DNA of 64,000 bases, taken from NCBI RefSeq assembly GCF_947626835.1, contig NZ_CANQTS010000001.1, positions 62,001 to 126,000 of the forward strand. Reading direction: 5' to 3'. The position numbers were made by a program, and so were the translations under genes. Positions 1 through 9,216 of this stretch are shown here, in pieces (positions within the stretch are counted from its first letter, which is position 1; each line of letters opens with the position of its first letter). Source of the stretch: an uncultured Acinetobacter sp. GTDB taxonomy: Bacteria; Pseudomonadota; Gammaproteobacteria; Pseudomonadales; Moraxellaceae. The notes beneath the pieces are model-generated. The model saw nothing but the letters and a program-made list of their open reading frames with translations. It was not told where the DNA came from and did not search any database.

Positions 1-2
1 AA

Positions 3-1211
3 CATTGGGATGCGCGCCAAGGTCAAGCCAATAGCGCACAAGCGATTCGTGAGCGAGCACTTGCTCATTTTAGACAGCATCCAAATGCGCAAATTAGTAT
101 GATGCTACCACCATCGGTCAATGGTTTAGGTCAAACCGATGGTTTAAGTTTTTGGCTGCGCGATGTAGAAGGGCAAGGTCGCCATGCTTTAGAGGCGCAA
201 TTTGATCAACTGCAACACACCGCCCAAAACTACGACAGTTTTGAAAATTTAGGTAAAAAATCCAATCCTGAAAAAGCTGAACTCAAAGTAACCATTGACC
301 AAAAGCAAGCCATGGCGGCAGGTTTGACGCAAAATGCCATCAATTCGACTTTGTCGGCCGCATGGGGTGGTAACTATATTAATGACTTTATTGATCGTGG
401 TCGGATTAAACGCGTGATTATGCAAGGCGATGCCGAATTTCGTGCCACACCTGAAGATTTAGCCGAATGGTCGGTTAGAAACAGTAGTAATGAAATGGTG
501 CCTTTTAACCAATTTTCAACACTAGCTTGGACGGGTGGTCCTGAGGTGGTCAATCGTTATATGGGCTATAGCGCCTTGGAAATGGAAGCCGATACTGCAA
601 AAAACAGTACCACGGGTCAAGCTATGCAAGATATTCAAAACTTGATTGATCAAGCAACGGGCGTGGACTTGTCATGGAGCGGTTTAGCCTTTGAAGAACA
701 ACGCTCAAGCAATCAAGCTTTATGGCTGTATTTAATCTCGATTGGCTTTATTTTCTTATGTTTAGCTGCGTTATATGAAAGTTGGTCTATTCCTGCTGCT
801 GTAATGACAGCCATTCCATTAGGCATTGGTGGCAATATTATATTTAGCTATTTTGCCGGCTTTCCCAATGATATTTACTTCCAAATTGCCCTACTCACCA
901 CTATTGGTTTGTCATGTAAAAATGCGATTTTAATTGCTGAATTTGCAGCTTTGGCACAAAGTCGTGGTGTTGCGGTGATTGAAGCCGCCATAGAAGGGGC
1001 AAGTTTGCGCTTACGTCCAATCTTAATGACTTCGTTGGCGTTTGGTGCCGGCATTGTGCCGTTAGTGTTGGCAAGTGGTGCAGGAGCCGCGAGCCGCCAA
1101 GAGATTGGTACTAGCGTATTGGGTGGCGTGATTTTTGGTACGCTGTTGGTGCTGATCTTTATTCCATTTATGTATGTCTTGATTCGTGGTGAAAAGCGCG
1201 CTCAGTCATAA
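3..1211 (+). CDS. RND multidrug efflux pump permease, AcrB/AdeB-like (3' part only)
   Basis: The reading frame is open from the window edge, so this is the last 402 residues of a protein usually near 1040 residues. It is an inner-membrane proton/drug antiporter subunit of a tripartite pump. Visible features are the second-half porter region, including AAWGGNYINDFIDRGR, and a membrane run with FLCLAALYESWSIP. The conserved helix reads LSCKNAILIAEFA, with Cys where AcrB has Ala. The arginine-rich RLRPILMTSLAFG follows before the last helices. The C-terminus is short (IRGEKRAQS). No outer-membrane channel gene follows; the next gene is mgtE after a terminator. The membrane-fusion partner would lie upstream, outside the window. 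The family is certain, but the orthologue (AdeB, AdeJ or another) cannot be told from this fragment. Confidence 0.93.
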   Translation, partial: HWDARQGQANSAQAIRERALAHFRQHPNAQISMMLPPSVNGLGQTDGLSFWLRDVEGQGRHALEAQFDQLQHTAQNYDSFENLGKKSNPEKAELKVTIDQKQAMAAGLTQNAINSTLSAAWGGNYINDFIDRGRIKRVIMQGDAEFRATPEDLAEWSVRNSSNEMVPFNQFSTLAWTGGPEVVNRYMGYSALEMEADTAKNSTTGQAMQDIQNLIDQATGVDLSWSGLAFEEQRSSNQALWLYLISIGFIFLCLAALYESWSIPAAVMTAIPLGIGGNIIFSYFAGFPNDIYFQIALLTTIGLSCKNAILIAEFAALAQSRGVAVIEAAIEGASLRLRPILMTSLAFGAGIVPLVLASGAGAASRQEIGTSVLGGVIFGTLLVLIFIPFMYVLIRGEKRAQS

Positions 1212-1229
1212 GCAATTTTAGATTGAATC

Positions 1230-1256
1230 AAGGGATGCTCAGGCATCCCTTTTTTA
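1230..1256 (+). terminator. Rho-independent terminator after the RND gene
   Basis: A 9-bp perfect stem (AAGGGATGC / GCATCCCTT) with a TCAG loop runs into a T-tract. It lies 19 bases past the stop codon of the RND pump gene. Confidence 0.9.
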
Positions 1257-1319
1257 TGGCTATCTAAGCGCTTTAAAATCTGTTTGAATCACAGACATCA
1301 TATAAATTAAACAACAATA

Positions 1320-2648
1320 ATGATGCACCTAAATACATTACGTGACTATATCAGCGGCAAGGATTGGCACGCGCTTGAACAATTTATTGCGCAACAACCG
1401 ATGCAACGTATGGCGGACAGCGCCAATACTTTACACATACATGAACAAGTACAAATGCTGACACATATTGCTCAAGCAGGTCGATTATTTGAGCATTTAT
1501 CACCTGCCACGCAGTTACAATTGGCGCAGCACCTGAGCATAGAACACCTTGCAGCGCTGATGACGCAGATGCATTCTGATGATCGTACCGATTTTTATCA
1601 ATGCCTTGTGCCCAAAGTTCAACAACAATTGCTGCAAGCATTGCCTGAGGCGATGACACGACAATTGTGTCAACTGGCGGCGTATGCACAAAACTCAGCT
1701 GGTGCCATCATGAGCTCAGATTTTGTCACGCTGGATCCCCAAAGCAGCTTGGCAGATGCCATTGAAACTTTAAGACACCTTGCATGGGATCGGGAAACCT
1801 TATATTTGGTGTATGTGGTAGACGATGCACAACGTTTAATTGGTGTGATCTCGTTGCGGCAAATCATCCAAGCTGACCCACAATGCAGGGTCGCTCAAGT
1901 GATGCAGCGTGAATTAATCACCGCTTATGTAGATGATGATCAAGAGCATGTTGCAAGCGTGTTGGCACATTATGATTTTTTGGCCTTGCCGATTATTGAT
2001 ACTCAACAGCGCCTTGTGGGTATTGTCACTTATGATGATGCCATGGATGTGATTCGCGCTGAAACCGATGAAGATTTTTTAAAAGGTAGTGCAGTACAGA
2101 CTCAAGGCAGTTTGAGTTTAAAACAGGCTTCTATCTTTAGCTTATATAAAAAGCGCGTCTTTTGGTTGGTGATTTTGGTGTTTGGTAGCCTCTTGTCTGG
2201 GATGGGCATTGCCCACTTTGAAGACATTATTGCTACACATATTGTATTGGTGTTTTTTCTACCCTTGTTGGTGGGTAGTGGGGGAAATGCAGGTTCACAA
2301 TCGGCAACTCTGATGGTACGCGCTTTAGCCACAGGCGATGTAGAATTAAAAGATTGGTTGGGTTTACTAGGGCGTGAAACCCTAGTGGCGCTGTGCTTGG
2401 GTACCACCATGGCTGTGGCGGTGTCAATTTTAGGTTATATTCGGGGGGATATCATGGTGGCAGTGGTATTGGCTTTGAGTATGTTGGGCATTGTGCTGTT
2501 AGGTGCATTAATAGGCATGAGTTTGCCGTTTGTTTTAAATCGACTCAAGCTTGATCCGGCAAGTGCCTCTGGACCACTGGTCACCTCGATTTGCGATGCA
2601 ACAGGTGTCGTGGTGTATTTATTTATTGCGTCACGGCTTTTATTTTAA
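1320..2648 (+). CDS. mgtE: Magnesium transporter MgtE
   Basis: This is a 442-residue inner-membrane Mg2+ channel/transporter of normal family length. Order of parts: a helical N domain (about 1-125), two CBS domains (about 130-250) that sense cytoplasmic Mg2+, and five membrane helices (about 280-442). The conserved pore-region motif PLLVGSGGNAGSQSAT is present. The ATG at 1320 is followed directly by a second ATG at 1323, and either could be used because no strong ribosome binding site is visible. The stop is 12 bases before the next start, so the DUF4112 gene is probably co-transcribed. Family assignment is firm; ion specificity is inferred from the family. Confidence 0.95.
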   Translation: MMHLNTLRDYISGKDWHALEQFIAQQPMQRMADSANTLHIHEQVQMLTHIAQAGRLFEHLSPATQLQLAQHLSIEHLAALMTQMHSDDRTDFYQCLVPKVQQQLLQALPEAMTRQLCQLAAYAQNSAGAIMSSDFVTLDPQSSLADAIETLRHLAWDRETLYLVYVVDDAQRLIGVISLRQIIQADPQCRVAQVMQRELITAYVDDDQEHVASVLAHYDFLALPIIDTQQRLVGIVTYDDAMDVIRAETDEDFLKGSAVQTQGSLSLKQASIFSLYKKRVFWLVILVFGSLLSGMGIAHFEDIIATHIVLVFFLPLLVGSGGNAGSQSATLMVRALATGDVELKDWLGLLGRETLVALCLGTTMAVAVSILGYIRGDIMVAVVLALSMLGIVLLGALIGMSLPFVLNRLKLDPASASGPLVTSICDATGVVVYLFIASRLLF

Positions 2649-2660
2649 TTGAAGGTAAGC

Positions 2661-3242
2661 ATGTCAAAATCTCCACTGCACTCCAAAATGTCACGCCAAG
2701 AGGTGATTCGCTTGGAACGTGATTTAGCAAAATTTGCCAATATGATGGATTCGGTGGTGCGTATTCCATTTACCAAACAAGGCGTAGGTGCCGATGCTGC
2801 TTTAAGCACAGTACCAATTGCAGGCGATCTAGCCGGTTTTGCACTCACATGTTATGCCATATATAAAGCGCGACAATTGGGCGTGCCACAACAAAAACTC
2901 AATCCGGTGATTCAATTGGCACTCATGGATGCTGTGGTTGGCTTTATTCCGGTCGCTGGCACAATTTTTGATGTGTTTATTCGACCGAGTAAAAAAGCGC
3001 TTGCCGTGGTGCATCAGCATATTCAAGACGAATATGACATTCAAAGCGACTATCATATTGTGCACCCATTTTTACATGAAGAATTAGAAAAAAAGCAGCA
3101 AAACTCACGCTTTTGGCGCAATCCTGTGGTGGCTTGGCTGTGGGTGCATATTCCAGATCTATTGGGGGTTGTATTTTTAGTGATATTTGCAATAGCGCTG
3201 TACTTTGGCGTGATATGGATGCTTGACTTTTTTCAGATATAA
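2661..3242 (+). CDS. DUF4112 family membrane protein
   Basis: This is a 193-residue protein. I place the start at ATG 2661 because GAAGG lies 5 bases upstream; a longer TTG start at 2649 has no such support. Residues about 35-110 are the DUF4112 core, with two similar halves (TVPIAGDLAGF and FIPVAGTIFDVF). These look like paired re-entrant or amphipathic helices, and a strong C-terminal membrane helix lies at about 170-190. Function is unknown for the family. It follows mgtE closely and is probably in the same transcript, which suggests a membrane role but does not prove a link to Mg2+ transport. Confidence 0.85.
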   Translation: MSKSPLHSKMSRQEVIRLERDLAKFANMMDSVVRIPFTKQGVGADAALSTVPIAGDLAGFALTCYAIYKARQLGVPQQKLNPVIQLALMDAVVGFIPVAGTIFDVFIRPSKKALAVVHQHIQDEYDIQSDYHIVHPFLHEELEKKQQNSRFWRNPVVAWLWVHIPDLLGVVFLVIFAIALYFGVIWMLDFFQI

Positions 3243-3268
3243 AAAAGCCCCCTAGAGAGGAGGCTTTT
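3243..3268. terminator. Bidirectional terminator between DUF4112 gene and htpX
   Basis: Arms AAAAGCCCCCT and AGGAGGCTTTT form an 11-bp stem with one mismatch and an AGAG loop. A/T tracts on both sides suit the convergent genes. Confidence 0.85.
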
Positions 3269-3291
3269 ATTGGTGTGGCATTAGCGCTTCA

Positions 3292-4197
3292 TTATGGGCA
3301 ATCAAGTTGCTGTAGCGCGGCGACACGTTGTTCAATGCTTGGGTGAGTCTGGAACAATGCAGCTAAGCTAAAACCTTGTTCTTGACCTGCTGAAATCGAA
3401 AATGCTTTCATTTCTTTTGGCATTTGATCGGGTATTTCAGTTTCGGCTTGTAAACGCAATAATGCAGAGATCATGGCTTGTTTACCGGCTAAACGTGCAC
3501 CTGCCTCATCGGCACGGTATTCACGGTAGCGTGAGAACCACATTACGATAGCAGAGGCTAAAATACCAAAGACAATATCTAAAACAATGGTAATGGCAAA
3601 ATAAGCTAAACCCGGTGCTTCGCCTTCTTCACGACCAAAGACATTGCGGTCAATAAAATCACCTACAATACGTGCAAAGAACATTACAAAGGCGTTGACC
3701 ACACCTTGCACAAGCGCAAGGGTCACCATATCGCCGTTTGCCACGTGACCGATTTCATGGGCCAGTACAGCACGTAATTCATCTTTATTCATGCGCTCAA
3801 GTAAACCGGTAGACACGGCAACTAAAGCATCATTTTTATTCCAACCTGTTGCAAAGGCATTGGATTGGTAAGATGGAAAAATACCGACCTCTGGCATGCT
3901 AATTCCGGCACGCTGAGACAGTTGTGCAACCTCTTGTAATAACCAAGCTTCAGCTTGATTGCGAGGCGCATTAGGGTCAATCAGTTCTGTACCTGTGGTT
4001 TTCTTTGCCATCCATTTTGACATGAGCAAAGAAATGATCGAACCGACCATACCAAACACAAAACAGATCACCAACAGGTTGCCTAGATTTAAGCCACCCG
4101 CGCCATGGTAACTACCGACACCGAAGAGTGACAAAATAATGCCAGCTACAACCAGTACCGCGAGGTTGGTTAGCAAGAACAAACCAATCCGCATCAT
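3292..4197 (-). CDS. htpX: Membrane-bound zinc metalloprotease HtpX
   Basis: This 301-residue inner-membrane protease of peptidase family M48 helps degrade misfolded membrane proteins. Two N-terminal membrane helices (about 5-27 and 38-60) precede the zinc site HEIGH (147-151). Two more hydrophobic segments follow, then the downstream RADEAGA segment supplies the third zinc ligand (Glu). Length and N-terminus ([12 protein letters not shown]) match the E. coli protein, which supports the start at 4197. It stands alone between a terminator and the transglycosylase gene. HtpX is often envelope-stress regulated, but I see no clear operator here. Confidence 0.97.
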   Translation of the reverse strand: MMRIGLFLLTNLAVLVVAGIILSLFGVGSYHGAGGLNLGNLLVICFVFGMVGSIISLLMSKWMAKKTTGTELIDPNAPRNQAEAWLLQEVAQLSQRAGISMPEVGIFPSYQSNAFATGWNKNDALVAVSTGLLERMNKDELRAVLAHEIGHVANGDMVTLALVQGVVNAFVMFFARIVGDFIDRNVFGREEGEAPGLAYFAITIVLDIVFGILASAIVMWFSRYREYRADEAGARLAGKQAMISALLRLQAETEIPDQMPKEMKAFSISAGQEQGFSLAALFQTHPSIEQRVAALQQLDCP

Positions 4198-4317
4198 TGA
4201 GAAAATCCTCTTATGGTAAAAATATCATCTGATTTACGAATCGAAATCTTAGTCAATATGCGGTGAATGGCACTAAAATTCAAGAAAAAATAACCAAACT
4301 TCAGTAAAAAACTCGGA

Positions 4318-5190
4318 TTAATCTGTGATGGTAATGGAAGCCGATGCCGTAGCATGACCTGTGCTATATGAACCACGTACCGGACGGTCGGTATAGCTGC
4401 CATCGGCTAAGCGAATCACTTCACGGCTATACGTTGGTGTTGTAACCGTAGCACTCTGATTGGATTGGGCAATTAAAGTTGCACCGGCTGGAACATTGTT
4501 GGTGCTGGTCGCGCTTAAGCTGGCATTGTTGCTAGAAGCAATTCCAAGACCACCAGCATAGAGGTTTTGATAACGGCTGTGTACGCGGCGCACATAATCT
4601 TGGGTTTCGCGAAAAGGCGGAATGCCGCCATATTTTTGCACATTGCCTTCACCTGCGTTATAGCCAGCTAAAGCCAATGAGGTATTGCCGTTAAAGCGTT
4701 TCAGTAGCCAAGCCAAATATTTGGCACCCGCCATAATGTTTTGCTGTGGGTCATAGGCATTGGACACATTAAAACGCCGTGCAGTGGCGGGCATCAATTG
4801 CATTAAGCCTTGAGCACCTACAGGTGAGCGTGCATGTACATTAAAACCAGATTCGGTATGCATCACCGCTTTAATTAAGCCGGCCGATACACCATAAGTT
4901 TGTGCTGCTTGTTGAATAATGCCATCAAAGGCATTTTTATTACGACTTTGACTGGGTGCCACAGCCGCTTCAGTTGAGCCATAGTTACGATATTGGTGAA
5001 TATTACTTTCTGGATAATAGGTCTTTTTTTCGACCTTAAGATCGCTATATTTACTGTGTTTATTGGTCAGTAAGGTTGTGCCGTTATGATCTTTAAGTTG
5101 ATAAAGCGTTTCCCCTGCAAAACTTAAAGTACTTAAACACAATGTACCCACAGCGGTACACATCGCCCAAATGGTGAAGTCGATTTTCAT
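4318..5190 (-). CDS. Secreted SLT-domain lytic transglycosylase
   Basis: This 290-residue protein has an N-terminal signal peptide ending near residue 25 (LSFAG). A short DUF4124-like stretch (YQLKDHNGTTLLTNK) follows, then an SLT domain at about 85-205. Catalytic Glu113 lies in HTESGFN, followed by GLMQLMP (128-134) and AGYNAGEG (175-182), the classic family-1 motifs. It should cleave the MurNAc-GlcNAc bond of peptidoglycan in the periplasm, forming 1,6-anhydroMurNAc ends. The C-terminal 85 residues are Ser/Thr/Ala-rich and probably disordered. There is no lipobox, so it is soluble or secreted. A family name such as MltC or MltE is not justified. Confidence 0.92.
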   Translation of the reverse strand: MKIDFTIWAMCTAVGTLCLSTLSFAGETLYQLKDHNGTTLLTNKHSKYSDLKVEKKTYYPESNIHQYRNYGSTEAAVAPSQSRNKNAFDGIIQQAAQTYGVSAGLIKAVMHTESGFNVHARSPVGAQGLMQLMPATARRFNVSNAYDPQQNIMAGAKYLAWLLKRFNGNTSLALAGYNAGEGNVQKYGGIPPFRETQDYVRRVHSRYQNLYAGGLGIASSNNASLSATSTNNVPAGATLIAQSNQSATVTTPTYSREVIRLADGSYTDRPVRGSYSTGHATASASITITD

Positions 5191-5379
5191 TGTAGTAATT
5201 TAAAATCTGTCCCCAAACAGTGATCTTTAGTTTAACAAAAAAAAAGGATTAAGAAAGTGATGCATTGCTTAATTATTAACATGCTTTAAAAACAACAATA
5301 AAAAATTGCACAAAAAAATCCATTTTTTTTTATTTACTGTTGCTTGACTTATATAAGTTGTTGATTAAAAACAAATATA

Positions 5380-5404
5380 AAATTGATCAAAAAATGATCA
5401 ATTT
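5380..5404. repeat. Perfect 10-bp inverted repeat with 5-base spacer
   Basis: AAATTGATCA at 5380-5389 and TGATCAATTT at 5395-5404 are exact reverse complements around AAAAA. There is no T-tract or adjacent stop codon, so it is more likely a protein-binding dyad than a terminator. Confidence 0.75.
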
Positions 5405-5454
5405 AAATAAAACCCTTGGCCTGTGGGAAAGAGACCGTGTCAAGTCATAGAGAA

Positions 5455-5486
5455 TCCACAAAGTTATCCACAGCTTTTGTGGAAAA
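5455..5486. promoter_or_regulatory. DnaA-box hairpin
   Basis: The consensus DnaA box TTATCCACA sits at 5464-5472. It lies in the loop of an imperfect stem formed by TCCACAAAG (5455-5463) and CTTTTGTGGA (5474-5483). A second box in the opposite orientation, TGTGGAAAA at 5478-5486, reads TTTTCCACA on the other strand and fits TTWTNCACA. Binding by DnaA is inferred from the consensus only. Confidence 0.5.
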
Positions 5487-5669
5487 CTATTTAAAAGGCC
5501 ATTAGCGGCCAAAAAGACTGTATTTTCGCTTATTGCTATTTTATCAAGTATTTAAAGTCAAAAGGATGACAGCGCCGCCATTTGGGCAGAATTTACATTC
5601 TTTTGCTGCGCTTTTGCTGTGAATCGGCTAAAATTCCGCGTTATTTGTATTTATGGGTTAATCTCGTCT

Positions 5670-6593
5670 ATGTTCTCGCCAGTTGAGTCCAACCAAGGCT
5701 TTAATTTTAAGCCAGAACTCCCAACCAGCTCTGCCTACTATCGTCTTTTAAAAAAATTACGCCGCCAAGTCGGTCATGCAATTCGTGATTTTAAAATGAT
5801 CGAAGATGGCGACAAAGTCATGGTGTGTATTTCAGGTGGTAAAGACAGTTATACCTTGCTTGATATTTTGTTGCAGTTTAAGCGTATCGCACCGATTAAC
5901 TTTGATGTGATTGCGGTCAACCTTGACCAAAAGCAACCGGGTTTCCCAGAAGATGTATTGCCGCGTTATTTAGAAGAAAATAACATTCCGTATTATATTT
6001 TAGAAAAAGACACCTATAGCATCACCAAAAAATTAACGCCGGAAGGTAAAACCTATTGCGCAGTGTGTTCACGTTTACGCCGCGGCTCTTTATATGGTTT
6101 TGCACAAGAAATCGGTGCAACCAAAGTGGCATTGGGGCATCACCGTGATGATATTTTAGCCACCTTCTTCTTAAATCTTTTCCATGGCGGTAGCTTAAAA
6201 GCCATGCCACCAAAACTTTTATCTTCAGATAAAAAGAATATCTTGATTCGTCCATTGGCTTATGTGGAAGAAAAAGACATTATTAAATATGCAGAAATGC
6301 GTCAGTTCCCAATTATTCCGTGTAACTTATGTGGTTCACAAGAGAACTTACAACGCGCTATGCTTAATGACATGTTACGTCAATGGGATAAAGAGCATCC
6401 AAAACGTTTGCACAGCATTTTTGGTGCCTTACAAAACGTTTCTCCTTCACAACTGGCCGATCGCGAATTATTTGACTTTGAAGCTCTAGACAGTCAACGC
6501 GAATTTGACTTTAAAGGCTCGTGTAGCGTTGATGAAACTGAAGGTGCAAGTAAGCGCATTAACATGGTGAATTTAGGCTTTGCCGCTGAATAA
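5670..6593 (+). CDS. ttcA: tRNA 2-thiocytidine biosynthesis protein TtcA
   Basis: This 307-residue enzyme uses ATP to put sulfur on cytidine 32 of several tRNAs. Seen: the PP-loop SGGKDS (55-60), the iron-sulfur cluster cysteines C130/C133 (CAVC) and C218/C221 (CNLC), and the conserved GHHRDD segment. I use ATG 5670 (MFSPVESN), which matches the expected N-terminus. An upstream ATG at 5619 would add 17 residues unlike the family. It is monocistronic: a long spacer lies upstream and a terminator at 6610. Confidence 0.96.
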   Translation: MFSPVESNQGFNFKPELPTSSAYYRLLKKLRRQVGHAIRDFKMIEDGDKVMVCISGGKDSYTLLDILLQFKRIAPINFDVIAVNLDQKQPGFPEDVLPRYLEENNIPYYILEKDTYSITKKLTPEGKTYCAVCSRLRRGSLYGFAQEIGATKVALGHHRDDILATFFLNLFHGGSLKAMPPKLLSSDKKNILIRPLAYVEEKDIIKYAEMRQFPIIPCNLCGSQENLQRAMLNDMLRQWDKEHPKRLHSIFGALQNVSPSQLADRELFDFEALDSQREFDFKGSCSVDETEGASKRINMVNLGFAAE

Positions 6594-6609
6594 ACTTATG
6601 TAGTGAATC

Positions 6610-6639
6610 AATAGGTGTCTTGTAGGCACCTATTTTTTT
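6610..6639 (+). terminator. Terminator of ttcA
   Basis: An 8-bp stem (AATAGGTG / CACCTATT) is followed by a run of T, 17 bases after the ttcA stop codon. Confidence 0.88.
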
Positions 6640-6725
6640 ATGTTAAAAGCATGGGTCAACACTTAGATTACATGCTATAAAAGACCCCATAACTTGAGCG
6701 ATAACAGCAAAATTGAGGATAAAAC

Positions 6726-7109
6726 ATGCCAGCGTTTTTAACAGATGATTGGTTTACAAAAGTAGCAGAACTAACCGCACAAGCCGGTGATTTAAATTTA
6801 CCCCCAGCATTAAATGCACTTGCGATTAATTTAATTGTCACCGATGCAGCACATCAAATTGAGCTTGCTTTGGCCAGTGGTAAATTGCAAAAAGGTCTTG
6901 CTGAACATGCCAAAACCACTTTAACTATGGACGCTGAGACCTTACGTAAAGTATTTTTAGAATATGATATGACTGCAGCGATGCAAGCCTTTATGACTGG
7001 CAAAATTAAAGTCCAAGGTGATATGTCGCAATTAATGTCATTACAAACCGCTAAAGCCAGTGCTGAACAAAAAGCGTTGTTTAAAAATATTTTGGCAGTC
7101 ACCGAATAA
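6726..7109 (+). CDS. SCP2 sterol-binding domain protein
   Basis: This 127-residue cytoplasmic protein is a single SCP2-like fold. The pattern of alternating hydrophobic strands is followed by the C-terminal segment AFMTGKIKVQGDMSQLMSL (about 88-106), typical of this family's lipid-pocket lid. Members bind acyl-CoA or other hydrophobic ligands; the ligand here is unknown. A GAGG element lies 9 bases before ATG 6726. It is a single-gene unit bounded by terminators, lying between ttcA and mltF. Confidence 0.85.
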   Translation: MPAFLTDDWFTKVAELTAQAGDLNLPPALNALAINLIVTDAAHQIELALASGKLQKGLAEHAKTTLTMDAETLRKVFLEYDMTAAMQAFMTGKIKVQGDMSQLMSLQTAKASAEQKALFKNILAVTE

Positions 7110-7125
7110 AAGTCTTGGTACCATA

Positions 7126-7159
7126 AAAAAAGCTTAACCTTAAAGGTTAAGCTTTTTTT
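7126..7159. terminator. Bidirectional terminator between SCP2 gene and mltF
   Basis: A near-perfect palindrome with stem AAAAAAGCTTAACCTT and its complement has A and T tracts on both sides. It separates convergent genes. Confidence 0.93.
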
Positions 7160-7161
7160 AT

Positions 7162-8274
7162 TTAAATACTCACCAATTGCGGTGTGGTTTTAATATGCTC
7201 TAAATAAGCACGAATACGCGTTACATATTGTACGGCTTGACGGTAACGACCATTGCTGGCTTTGTTACGCTCAAGATAGGCATAGAGGTGCACCCAATTG
7301 TTGGGATCTTTACCTTGTGCTTTAATTTTTTTCTGAATGCCACTGACTGCACCCGGCCCCATATTATACGCCACTAAGGCATACCAATTCCGATCAGGAA
7401 AAGGAATATGAGAATAACGCGATAACATCTGATCATAATACTTCGCACCGCCTTGGATGCTTTGCTGAGGATCAGTACGGTTGCTTACACCCATGGCTTT
7501 AGCAGTATTGTTGGTCAGCATCATTAAACCGCGCACACCTGTAGGCGATACAGAATTGGGTTTCAAATAAGACTCTTGATAGCCAATTGCGGCCAATAAA
7601 TGCCAATCTAAATCATACTGTTTTGCAGTTTGCTTAAAATTGGTTTTATAAATCGGCATACGATTTTTTAAATCGCGCTGAACGACTTGCCATGTTTCAG
7701 GCTTCACCACATGTCGGTTATAAAAAGACGCCAACTGACGTACAGAACCGCTTTGTTTGGCACGACAGACAAAACCATTGGCTGTTTCAGACAAAGGATC
7801 ATCGGCATGTTTAAATACCCAATTTAAGTCGGTATTTAAACCATTGGTTTTGAGGCTGCTTAAATCACCACAACTGGCAGAAAAAGCGGTCAGATTTTTT
7901 TGCTCAATGCTGGGTAGGCTGGCTGTGGTCATGGCAAAATTTGCTTTACCTTGTGCAACCCATTTCAGTGCGGTGGCATTGTCATTCACCACTTTAAAAT
8001 CAAGTTTGACATTCAGGCTATTGGCATAGTTACGCACTAAATCATAGCCAAAACCATGTAAGTGACGACCATCTTCAAACACGGTGGTAGGATTCGCCAC
8101 ACTCACCACGGTGAGTTTTTTTTGGCCGATCACTTGATCATATTGATTGGCTTTACTGGCATTAATACTGTGAAATGGAATGATGGCTGTGGCAAGTGCT
8201 AAAACTTTAACTGGAAGAGAAGAAGTAACAGATTTAAGGCTAAGCCTCGCGCCTGAAGTTGAACTACTGTGCAT
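7162..8274 (-). CDS. mltF: Membrane-bound lytic murein transglycosylase F (MltF-like)
   Basis: This 370-residue protein has an N-terminal hydrophobic segment (about 18-35), a periplasmic solute-binding-like domain (about 50-190) and an SLT catalytic domain (about 215-345). The catalytic glutamate is Glu234 in GYQESYLKP. RGLMMLT (249-255) and AYNMGPG (302-308) are the SLT substrate motifs. The two-domain order is diagnostic of MltF, in which the first domain regulates the enzyme allosterically. It is somewhat shorter than E. coli MltF (about 518), and the N-terminal domain looks reduced. No lipobox is visible. It should act in the periplasm on peptidoglycan. Confidence 0.88.
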   Translation of the reverse strand: MHSSSTSGARLSLKSVTSSLPVKVLALATAIIPFHSINASKANQYDQVIGQKKLTVVSVANPTTVFEDGRHLHGFGYDLVRNYANSLNVKLDFKVVNDNATALKWVAQGKANFAMTTASLPSIEQKNLTAFSASCGDLSSLKTNGLNTDLNWVFKHADDPLSETANGFVCRAKQSGSVRQLASFYNRHVVKPETWQVVQRDLKNRMPIYKTNFKQTAKQYDLDWHLLAAIGYQESYLKPNSVSPTGVRGLMMLTNNTAKAMGVSNRTDPQQSIQGGAKYYDQMLSRYSHIPFPDRNWYALVAYNMGPGAVSGIQKKIKAQGKDPNNWVHLYAYLERNKASNGRYRQAVQYVTRIRAYLEHIKTTPQLVSI

Positions 8275-8633
8275 GTTGTCTCCGCTACAAGTAATTTATG
8301 CCCGTCAAGTCAAAGCAGTGCTTTTACCTGTTCAAGAGTGATAAATTCAATTCGGGGTGGGCATTCATGAACGTCATTCAAAATGACATGGACAAAGTGG
8401 AAGAAGAGCTATAAAAACTACAATGATTAAAAAACAGACAAGAACTAAACATGGCGGCATAATAAAGGCGAAAATTTAGCTTGTCAAATTTTGTGCAAAA
8501 AATAAATAACAAAATATTTTTAACTTATTGATTTATTTTAAAATAAAAAAATATATTTTGACAACTAATCGTTTTTTGTTATAAGCGATTTAAAAATGTT
8601 TTAAATTTAGACAAATTTAATTGCGCAATTGCT
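8275..8633. other. Intergenic region between mltF and greB
   Basis: This 359-base spacer lies between divergent genes. A 38-codon open frame (8298-8414, plus strand) begins with ATG but lacks a ribosome binding site, so I do not call it a gene. The second half is strongly A/T-rich and carries the greB promoter. Confidence 0.5.
8558..8585 (+). promoter_or_regulatory. Sigma-70 promoter of greB
   Basis: A perfect -35 TTGACA (8558-8563) and a -10 TATAAG (8580-8585) are separated by 16 bases, 48 bases upstream of the greB start. Confidence 0.75.
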
Positions 8634-9119
8634 ATGAAATCAAACCTAATTACCCGTAGTGGACATGACAAATTGGTCGCTGAATTACAGCGTTTATGGC
8701 ATACCGAACGGCCAGAAATTACTCAAAAAGTGAATTGGGCAGCCAGTCTTGGCGACCGCAGTGAAAATGCCGATTACCAATATAATAAACAAATTTTACG
8801 TAAGATTGATCGCCGTGTGCGCTATTTAGGTAAGCGTTTAGAAGAACTCAAGATTATTGATTTTTCTGAGCAGCAATTGGGTCGAGTTTATTTTGGCGCA
8901 TGGGTTGAGATTGAAAATGATGCAGGTGAAACCAAACGCTTGCGCATTGTTGGGGTAGATGAAATTTATGACCATCATCCGCAACATATTTCCATTGATT
9001 CACCTATGGCACGCGCGTTATTGGGCAAAGCAGTAGATGATGAGGTCAGTGTGGAGACACCATTGGGTAAAAAGATCTGCTATATCAACAAAATTGACTA
9101 TGAAAGACCTGAAAATTAA
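8634..9119 (+). CDS. greB: Transcription elongation factor GreB
   Basis: This 161-residue factor binds the RNA polymerase secondary channel and stimulates cleavage of backtracked RNA. The N-terminal coiled-coil (about 1-75) carries the acidic tip in LGDRSENADYQYNK, with Asp41 and Glu44 as the Mg2+-coordinating residues. The C-terminal FKBP-like domain has GAWVEIEND and ISIDSPMARALLGK. The family-specific RRVRYLGKRLEEL marks GreB rather than GreA. Length is normal, and the start follows a strong promoter. Confidence 0.97.
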   Translation: MKSNLITRSGHDKLVAELQRLWHTERPEITQKVNWAASLGDRSENADYQYNKQILRKIDRRVRYLGKRLEELKIIDFSEQQLGRVYFGAWVEIENDAGETKRLRIVGVDEIYDHHPQHISIDSPMARALLGKAVDDEVSVETPLGKKICYINKIDYERPEN

Positions 9120-9178
9120 AGTTTTTTACAAAAATGCAGTTATTTTGTGCAAATAATTCAAAAAATGCTGAAAAATAT

Positions 9179-9207
9179 TTGCCAAGTGTCATAAATCTTT
9201 ATATGAT
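9179..9207 (+). promoter_or_regulatory. Promoter of first tRNA-Ser gene
   Basis: A -35 TTGCCA (9179-9184) and a -10 TATGAT (9202-9207) have 17-base spacing, just upstream of the tRNA. The same elements are repeated before the second copy. Confidence 0.75.
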
Positions 9208-9216
9208 AGCGGCCAT

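Larger units (their letters stand above)
5191..5669. other. Long AT-rich intergenic region upstream of ttcA
   Basis: Nearly 480 bases lie between two divergent genes. The first half (5220-5410) is extremely A/T-rich. It then contains a perfect AT-rich dyad, a hairpin carrying a consensus DnaA box, and a second DnaA-like box (separate entries). No convincing small gene was found. It must hold promoters for both the transglycosylase gene and ttcA. Confidence 0.6.

Noticed and set aside
5191..5669. Chromosomal origin of replication
   Set aside because: Two DnaA boxes and A/T-rich DNA are not enough: dnaA, dnaN, gyrB, rpmH and similar genes are absent and only two boxes fit the consensus.
8298..8414. 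38-codon open frame between mltF and greB
   Set aside because: It starts with ATG but has no ribosome binding site or recognisable motif; this length is expected by chance.
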